The position numbers and the translations under genes were made by a program. Positions 59,265 through 64,000 of a stretch of DNA of 64,000 nucleotides are shown one piece after another. How positions within the stretch are numbered: the first letter of the stretch is position 1; each line of letters starts with the position of its first letter. Location: NCBI GenBank assembly GCA_016792625.1, contig JAEUKK010000144.1:1-64000 (forward strand), given 5' to 3'. Below the pieces are notes generated by a model. That model was not told where the DNA came from and searched no databases. It worked only from the letters and a program-made list of their open reading frames with translations. This stretch comes from Deltaproteobacteria bacterium (GTDB taxonomy: Bacteria; Myxococcota_A; UBA796; UBA2385).

Positions 59265-59279
59265 ATTGACGCGGTCAAT
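59265..59279. promoter_or_regulatory. Perfect palindrome ATTGACGCGGTCAAT upstream of mbnP
   Basis: Six-base arms with a 3-base centre, 14 bases before the mbnP ATG and just upstream of its ribosome binding site. It is A/T-rich against a GC-rich background. A possible operator for a metal- or stress-responsive repressor acting on mbnP-mbnH. Confidence 0.5.
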
Positions 59280-59441
59280 GGGTCATGGACCAGGCGCGTC
59301 CACGCGCAGTGGGCCGCGCCTGATGTGACGAAGGGTTTGGGTTGTTGCAGTGGGTCGTCGGGGGCGTTCTCGCGGCGGCCGCCCCTCGGAGGGTGCGTGG
59401 CGGCGTCCGCGGGCCCGAGCCCGGCGGCCCTCGCTCGATGT

Positions 59442-60392
59442 TCAGAGGTCGACGGTGAGCCCGGCGCTGAGCAGGGGCCCCTCGTCGTGAAAGCCGGTCA
59501 GCGCGTTGATGACGGGCAGGCCGCCGCCCACGCGCAGGATGAGGTCGGTGGTCGGCGACCAGAGCAGGTCGGCCGTGGCGAAGCTGATCGCGCCGCCGGT
59601 GTCGGGCTCAGGGGCCCCGTCGTAGAGGGAAGGTTGGTCGAGGCGGCCCTCGAGGCCGGCCCGCAGGCCCAGCACCTCGCCGGGCTGCCACTGGGCGGCC
59701 AGGGTCGCCCGGCCAGAGCGCCCGGGGATGGCCGGGAAGCGTGCGCCGGGCAGGGGCTGCAGCAGGCTGGCGCTGCCGTAGATCGACCAGGGGCGCCAGC
59801 TGCGCGCCGCCCAGCCGCCCACAACGACCGTCCAGGCGCCGCTTCCGAGCTGGGCGCTCATCGGCAAGGCCGCGCCGTCGGGCCCGCGGCTCACCGGCGC
59901 GGTGGGCGCGCGCAGGCCGAAGATGGGCCCCAGTTGGGCGCTCCCGTGGCCGGGGCGGCGGCGCAGCGCGGCGTAGCGGGCCCGCAGCTCGGCGTCGCCC
60001 ACGCTCCACAGCTCGGTCTCGGCGAGGCTGAGGTCGGTGGTGCGCCGGTGACCGACCGGCGCGCTGGCCGAGAGGCTCCACGCGGCAGAGGGTGACCAGC
60101 TCGCCGCGGCGGTCAGCGTCTGTTCGACGATGTGCACCTGGGCCAGCTCGGGGTCGCCGATGGTGTCGGTGCGGTGCACGAGATCGAGGCCGATGCGCAC
60201 CCGCCCGGCAAAACCGAGCTCAGCGCCCATCAAGTTGAGGGTGGGGTCACCACAGGCGCAGACCGCGCAGGCCGCGGCCGGGGGCGCGCCCCCGAGCAGG
60301 CCGAGGCCGATCAGGGCGGCGGCGCCGGCAGAGACCGGGGCGGCGCGGCGGACGAGACCCGGTGGGGTGATGGGGGAGCGGGTGCTGGGCAT
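59442..60392 (-). CDS. Outer-membrane barrel-like protein with CxxCxC motif, copper operon
   Basis: A 316-residue exported protein. A signal peptide (ending PPAAA) is followed at the mature N-terminus by CAVCACGDPTLNLMG, a CxxCxC motif. The rest is alternating hydrophobic/aromatic strands (VRIGLDLVHRTD, WTVVVGGWAARSWRPWSIYG, ISFATADLLWSP) ending LLSAGLTVDL, as in outer-membrane barrels. It precedes mbnP by 190 bases. Together these suggest a channel or receptor for the metal handled by MbnP/MbnH. Family name not certain. Confidence 0.72.
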   Translation of the reverse strand: MPSTRSPITPPGLVRRAAPVSAGAAALIGLGLLGGAPPAAACAVCACGDPTLNLMGAELGFAGRVRIGLDLVHRTDTIGDPELAQVHIVEQTLTAAASWSPSAAWSLSASAPVGHRRTTDLSLAETELWSVGDAELRARYAALRRRPGHGSAQLGPIFGLRAPTAPVSRGPDGAALPMSAQLGSGAWTVVVGGWAARSWRPWSIYGSASLLQPLPGARFPAIPGRSGRATLAAQWQPGEVLGLRAGLEGRLDQPSLYDGAPEPDTGGAISFATADLLWSPTTDLILRVGGGLPVINALTGFHDEGPLLSAGLTVDL

Positions 60393-60862
60393 GGTCTGGG
60401 GTCATCGGCGGGCTATGGTGGGCCTTGACGGGGTGCAAGCGCCGATCCGCTGCTGGGGGTCGCTCTCAGCGACCGATAGACCCCCCCCTTCGAGGCGAAG
60501 GGGTGGGGGGGTATCCCTTGACCCGGGCCCGCACAGGCCCGCCTTCCGTCTGCCGGCGGGTGTGGGTGGGTGGCCCAGCGCCCGCAGGCGCCGCGGGCGG
60601 TCTCTCTGTTTTCTTCGCGCGGCCCTGCGGCCGATCAGGTCGACCGGGCGCCCAGCGCCCCCCTCCGCGCGCGCCCGGGTCCCCGGTCGGCGCTCCGGCC
60701 CCGCGGCGGGGCCGGGATCGCCGCCCGCCCGGGCTTGGTCGCTGCGCGACGGCCGCGGCGCGGCCCGCTCCGGTCGGCGGGGCGCGGGGCGGGGCCTGCT
60801 CGGGCCAGCGGGGCGCTCGGCGGGCCTGCGCCTGTGGCATGGTCGCGTGTAGAGGTCTCCCC
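60393..60862. other. Divergent intergenic region, no gene seen
   Basis: Between the divergent barrel-protein and esterase genes. Holds a hairpin at 60478-60513 and GC-rich sequence with scattered G/C palindromes. Minus-strand CCATAGCC near 60415 could be a -10-like element for the barrel gene. No gene supported. Confidence 0.5.
60478..60513. other. Imperfect C-run/G-run hairpin
   Basis: CCCCCCCCTTCG (60481-60492) pairs with CGAAGGGGTGGGGGG (60496-60510) around an AGG loop, with one bulged T. It lies in a divergent promoter region. Confidence 0.45.
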
Positions 60863-62191
60863 ATGCGCCCTTCGCCGCTCCACCGCCGCCCCGCTGCCGT
60901 GATGGTCGCGCTGATTGTCGTGCTGTGCAGTATTGTCGGCGGATGGTCAGGCGTGGGCGCGCCCCCCGCCGCCGCTGCGCCCGGCCCCGCGGCCTGCCCC
61001 AGCGGCGGCTTCGCCCCGGGCTGGACCAAGGGCTGGGCGGTGGCCGGGCAGCGGCGCGCGGTCTACGCCCTGCACCCGCCGGGCGGCGCCGCGGGGGCGC
61101 CCCTCTTCGTGGCCTTCAACGGCACCGGCGAAGACGGCGCGCGCTTCGCCAGCCGGGCCCGCCTCGAAGACTTCGCCGCCCGCGGCTTCCTCGTGCTCGC
61201 GCCGAGCAGCAATGGCAACGGCAGCCTCTGGCCCGTGTGGGATGGCTTGCGCGCCCCGGGCCAAGAGGGCGCCCCCAACGCCGATCTCGCGCTGTTCGAC
61301 GCGCTGGTGGCCTGCGCGGTCTCGGCGCACGCGGTCGACCCCGCGCGCATCTACGCGGGGGGCCACAGCGCGGGCGGCATCTTCACCAACCACCTCGCTC
61401 AACGCCGAAGTGACGTGCTGGCGGGTGTCATCGTCGCCAGCGGCATCTACAGCCAGACCAGCCCCGCCCCGCGGCCGCCCCTCGACTCGATGACCGTGTT
61501 GGTCACCTGGGGCGGCGACAACGACCGCTGGAGCGGCCGGGCCGGCGCCGCGGCGGTCAGCGACATGCGCTTCGCCGACGAGGCGGCGGTGGCCGGGCGG
61601 GGCTACGCCGCCGACGGCGGGCATACGCTCTGGTCCTGTGGCGGCGCGGGCCTCGGCCACGCCTGGCTGGGCGCGCTGAACGGGTGGATGATCGACGCCC
61701 TGCTCGCCCGCCCCAAAGGTGCGCCCGCGGTCGTTTTGGCCCCGCCGCCGGCGGGGCTGCGGGCCCAGTGCACCGCCGGCGCGGTCGCCGCGGCGGCCCC
61801 GGTCGGCCTGCGCTGCGGCCCGAGCCCGGTGGCCGGCTGCACCGCGGCCTGCCAGCAGATCGCTGATGGGGCGGTGAGCAACCGCACGGTGGGGCCCGTG
61901 CTGCGGCGTGAGCTGCGGGCGCTCGGCCTCAGCCCCGATGACTGCAGCGGCTGCCTCGAGGCCTGCGGCCGCTTGGGGGGCGGCCCCGAGGCCCAGGCCG
62001 CGCTGGCCTGCCTCGCCGCCCAACCCCAGGTCGACCCCGCCGTGCCCGGGATCGCCGGGGCTGAGCCGCTGATCGCGGCGATCAACACCTGCTGCGCGGG
62101 CGCGCCCGACCCCTGGTGTGGGGCGGTCTGCGGCGAGCTGCGGGGGAACTTGGCCGCGCGGGGGTATTTTTCGGGCTGTGCTGTGCGCTGA
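60863..62191 (+). CDS. Secreted PHB-depolymerase/feruloyl-esterase-like alpha/beta hydrolase with Cys-rich tail
   Basis: A 442-residue exported esterase. Signal peptide (VALIVVLCSIVGGWSG), then an alpha/beta-hydrolase domain of the LpqC/PHB-depolymerase type: FVAFNGTGEDG, FLVLAPSSNGNG, nucleophile GGHSAGGIFTN, and late His in GGHTLWSCGG. The C-terminal ~140 residues contain about fourteen cysteines (CGPSPVAGCTAAC, CSGCLEAC, CC, WCGAVC), probably a disulfide-linked binding or anchoring domain. Substrate unknown. The ATG at 60863 follows AGAGG. Confidence 0.83.
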   Translation: MRPSPLHRRPAAVMVALIVVLCSIVGGWSGVGAPPAAAAPGPAACPSGGFAPGWTKGWAVAGQRRAVYALHPPGGAAGAPLFVAFNGTGEDGARFASRARLEDFAARGFLVLAPSSNGNGSLWPVWDGLRAPGQEGAPNADLALFDALVACAVSAHAVDPARIYAGGHSAGGIFTNHLAQRRSDVLAGVIVASGIYSQTSPAPRPPLDSMTVLVTWGGDNDRWSGRAGAAAVSDMRFADEAAVAGRGYAADGGHTLWSCGGAGLGHAWLGALNGWMIDALLARPKGAPAVVLAPPPAGLRAQCTAGAVAAAAPVGLRCGPSPVAGCTAACQQIADGAVSNRTVGPVLRRELRALGLSPDDCSGCLEACGRLGGGPEAQAALACLAAQPQVDPAVPGIAGAEPLIAAINTCCAGAPDPWCGAVCGELRGNLAARGYFSGCAVR

Positions 62192-62282
62192 GCGCGGGGC
62201 GGCGGCGCGGGCCGGCCTGCGGGGGGCCGCGGATCGATGGGGCGTGAAACAGGCCTGCGGCGGGGCGCGTACCGCGGCGCAG

Positions 62283-63737
62283 ATGGGGGTCAGCGTGAAG
62301 ATTAAGCTCGTCCTTCCTGCATTGACCGAGGCGACCAGCCCCTACTGGCGGCCCATCAAGTACTCCCTCTTTCCGCCGCTCGGGCTCGCGACCTTGGCCG
62401 CCTACTGCGACCCCGACGACGAGCTCACCCTCGAAGACGAGCACGTCGAGGCGGTGCGCCTCGACGACGCGCCTGACTTGGTTGTAATCCAAGTCTACAT
62501 CACCAACGCGCACCGGGCCTATGCGCTGGCCGACCACTACCGGGCGCGCGGGGCCTACGTCATCTTGGGTGGGCTGCACGTCACCTCGCTGCCCGACGAG
62601 GCGGCCGTGCACGCCGACACCATCTTCCTCGGCCCAGCCGAGGCGACCTTCCCCGCCTTCTTGCTGGATCTTCGAGCAGGGGCCCCGCAGCGCCGCTACG
62701 ACGCGGCGGGGGCCGTGCGCACGCTGCACGGCGTCCCGCCCATCCGCCGCGACCTGCTGAAGCGGCACCTCTACCTGGTGCCCAACTCCATCGTCGTGTC
62801 GCGCGGCTGCCCTCATCACTGTAATTTCTGCTACAAAGATGCCTTTTTTGAGGGTGGGCCAGGGTTCTACACCCAGCGGGTCGACGAGGCGCTCGCCGAG
62901 ATCGACCGCCTGCCGGGGCGGCACCTGTACTTTCTTGACGACCACCTCTTGGGCAACGCCAAGTTTGCCCGCGGCCTCTTCGCGGGCATGCGGGGGATGG
63001 GCCGGCTCTTTCAGGGGGCCTCGACCGTCGACGCCATCTTGCGGGGCGACCTGATCGAGCAGGCGGTCGAGGCCGGGCTGCGCAGCATCTTCATCGGCTT
63101 TGAGACCTTGGATGAGCGCAACCTGCGCACGGCCAACAAGCCGCAGAACCTTGGGCGCGACTATGACCGGGTCATCCGGCGCCTCGACGACCTCGGGGTG
63201 ATGATCAACGGCAGCTTCGTCTTTGGCCTCGACGACGATGATCCCGACGTGTTCTCCCGCACGGTGGACTGGGCCGTGGGCCGCGGGGTCACCACGGCGA
63301 CCTTTCACATCGCCACGCCTTACCCAGGCACCGCCTTGTTTCGCGAGATGGAGCAGGCCGGGCGCATCCTGCACCGCGACTGGCGGCGCTATGACACCCG
63401 TACGGTGGTGTTCTCTCCGCGGGGCATGAGCGCCGCCCAACTGAAGGCGGGCTACGACCGGGCCTACCGCGAATTTTACGCCTGGGGCAGCGTGCTGCGC
63501 GGCAGCCAGGCCCACGCCACGGTCTCGCGCGGGCTGAAGCACCTCGCCTACGCCGGCGGCTGGAAGCGCCTCGAGCCGATGTGGGACCGGGTGATTCGCA
63601 GCCGGCACCTCAGCCGCATGCGGCCGGTGCTCGAGTCGGTGCTGGCCACCGTCGATGTGCTGCAGCGGGGCGGGCCCGCCGAGGCGCGCCCTGGCCTTGG
63701 GCCCGATGCGCCGGCGCAGCCCCAGGGGGCGGCATGA
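62283..63737 (+). CDS. Radical SAM protein with B12-binding-like N-terminus
   Basis: A 484-residue enzyme. An N-terminal cobalamin-binding-like Rossmann domain (KIKLVLPALTEATSPYW, LVVIQVYITNAHRAYALA, VILGGLHVTSLPDEA) is followed by a radical SAM domain whose iron-sulfur ligands are in RGCPHHCNFCYK, with GFETLDERNL and FGLDDDDPDVF downstream. The usual cobalamin His motif is not clear. It overlaps (ATGA) the sugar transferase gene, suggesting modification of a lipid or glycan precursor. A second start, GTG at 62295, would give MKIKLVLPAL. Confidence 0.88.
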   Translation: MGVSVKIKLVLPALTEATSPYWRPIKYSLFPPLGLATLAAYCDPDDELTLEDEHVEAVRLDDAPDLVVIQVYITNAHRAYALADHYRARGAYVILGGLHVTSLPDEAAVHADTIFLGPAEATFPAFLLDLRAGAPQRRYDAAGAVRTLHGVPPIRRDLLKRHLYLVPNSIVVSRGCPHHCNFCYKDAFFEGGPGFYTQRVDEALAEIDRLPGRHLYFLDDHLLGNAKFARGLFAGMRGMGRLFQGASTVDAILRGDLIEQAVEAGLRSIFIGFETLDERNLRTANKPQNLGRDYDRVIRRLDDLGVMINGSFVFGLDDDDPDVFSRTVDWAVGRGVTTATFHIATPYPGTALFREMEQAGRILHRDWRRYDTRTVVFSPRGMSAAQLKAGYDRAYREFYAWGSVLRGSQAHATVSRGLKHLAYAGGWKRLEPMWDRVIRSRHLSRMRPVLESVLATVDVLQRGGPAEARPGLGPDAPAQPQGAA

Positions 63738-64000
63738 GTCGGCGAAAGCGAGCCTTTGACCTCGTCATGCTCTCGGGCGGTGCGGTGGTGTTCGCCCCGG
63801 TGATGCTCAGCTTGGCGACGCTCATCCGGCTTGAAGACGGCGGCGAGGTCCTCTTCCGCCAAGACCGCGTCGGCTTGGGTGGCCGCAGCTTTCGCATCTT
63901 CAAGCTGCGCAGCATGCGCGACGGGCAGATCACCCGCATCGGCGGCCTGATGCGGCGCACCGGCCTCGACGAGGTGGCCCAGTTCCTCAACGTGCTGCGC
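63734..64000 (+). CDS. Undecaprenyl-phosphate sugar transferase, N-terminal part (runs off window)
   Basis: The first 89 codons of a bacterial sugar-1-phosphate transferase (PglC/WcaJ-like). A membrane or re-entrant helix (FDLVMLSGGAVVFAPVMLSL) is followed by VLFRQDRVGLGGRSFRIFKLRSMR and LMRRTGLDEVAQFLNVLR, which match the catalytic domain of this family with its Arg/Lys-rich catalytic region. The ATG overlaps the stop of the radical SAM gene, so the two are coupled. The 3' end lies outside the window. Confidence 0.9.
   Translation, partial: MSRRKRAFDLVMLSGGAVVFAPVMLSLATLIRLEDGGEVLFRQDRVGLGGRSFRIFKLRSMRDGQITRIGGLMRRTGLDEVAQFLNVLR

Noticed and set aside
1..64000. tRNA, rRNA, riboswitch, integrase, transposase or phage genes
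   Set aside because: Looked for T-loop-like GGTTCGA patches, conserved leader motifs and DDE/Tyr-recombinase motifs by eye; none was convincing.

Overview
The window is a contiguous stretch of a very GC-rich bacterial chromosome (about 70-75 % G+C by eye). It most resembles a member of the Myxococcota or a close relative. The supporting signs are an amidase with a MYXO-CTERM-like tail (Cys, hydrophobic helix, Arg cluster), a lipoprotein with repeated MopE-type Asp/Cys metal-binding motifs, many lipoproteins, a CarD regulator, and a 'metallo-mystery pair' (MbnH/MbnP). Genes are mostly single or in short operons on both strands, usually with GGAGG-type ribosome binding sites. I saw no rRNA, tRNA, CRISPR array, transposase or phage gene.

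Layout. Bases 1-5809: a Cu/Ag efflux system made of a 5'-truncated CusB adaptor, a CusA pump with the full methionine triad, and a convergent TolC-type channel. 5810-8584: repeat-rich DNA around a DUF3696-type ATPase whose downstream partner survives only as a 39-codon remnant, then six tandem 43-bp repeats. 8585-15225: a 944-residue Ala/Pro/Gly repeat protein, a secreted amidase and an FGE-like protein without catalytic cysteines. 15261-20854: an rRNA-methyltransferase-like gene and a cluster of five TerD-family genes, including a TerA homologue and a TerD-trypsin fusion. 21142-30380: guanine deaminase, a Ni/Co-type permease, a calpain-like protease, UppP, an RlmM-like enzyme, a MopE-motif lipoprotein and a cyanophycinase-like lipoprotein. 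30544-34064: a sulfur-oxidation operon (DsrE-like, TsdA, SoxC, SoxD). 34616-44492: RdgB, CysS, CarD, a cyclophilin, several lipoproteins and a large Ig-domain/beta-barrel surface protein. 44882-52447: a TerB-like gene, a lipoamide-dehydrogenase-like flavoprotein behind four phased palindromes, a methyltransferase, a sulfatase-type membrane enzyme, a gamma-carbonic anhydrase and a DyP peroxidase. 52654-56414: two paralogous membrane proteins with oppositely charged tails, OsmC and Nif3. 56440-60392: a copper-associated operon (CxxCxC outer-membrane barrel, MbnP, MbnH, lipoprotein). 60863-64000: an esterase, a radical SAM protein and the start of a sugar transferase.

Two themes connect distant parts. 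The first is copper and oxidative stress: CusBA/TolC at the left end, MbnP/MbnH at the right end, and OsmC, DyP and the Ter cluster between them. The second is a set of dispersed intergenic elements: a ~222-bp repeat (two copies), a ~118-bp repeat (two copies plus a fragment), and a ~35-bp GC-rich hairpin element, one copy of which lies in frame inside soxD.

The most unusual items are the four 16-bp palindromes spaced exactly 22 bp apart at 45379-45460, the TerD-protease fusion cluster, the tandem 43-bp array, and the repeat element domesticated inside soxD. All functional calls rest on motifs read by eye; no database search was run.
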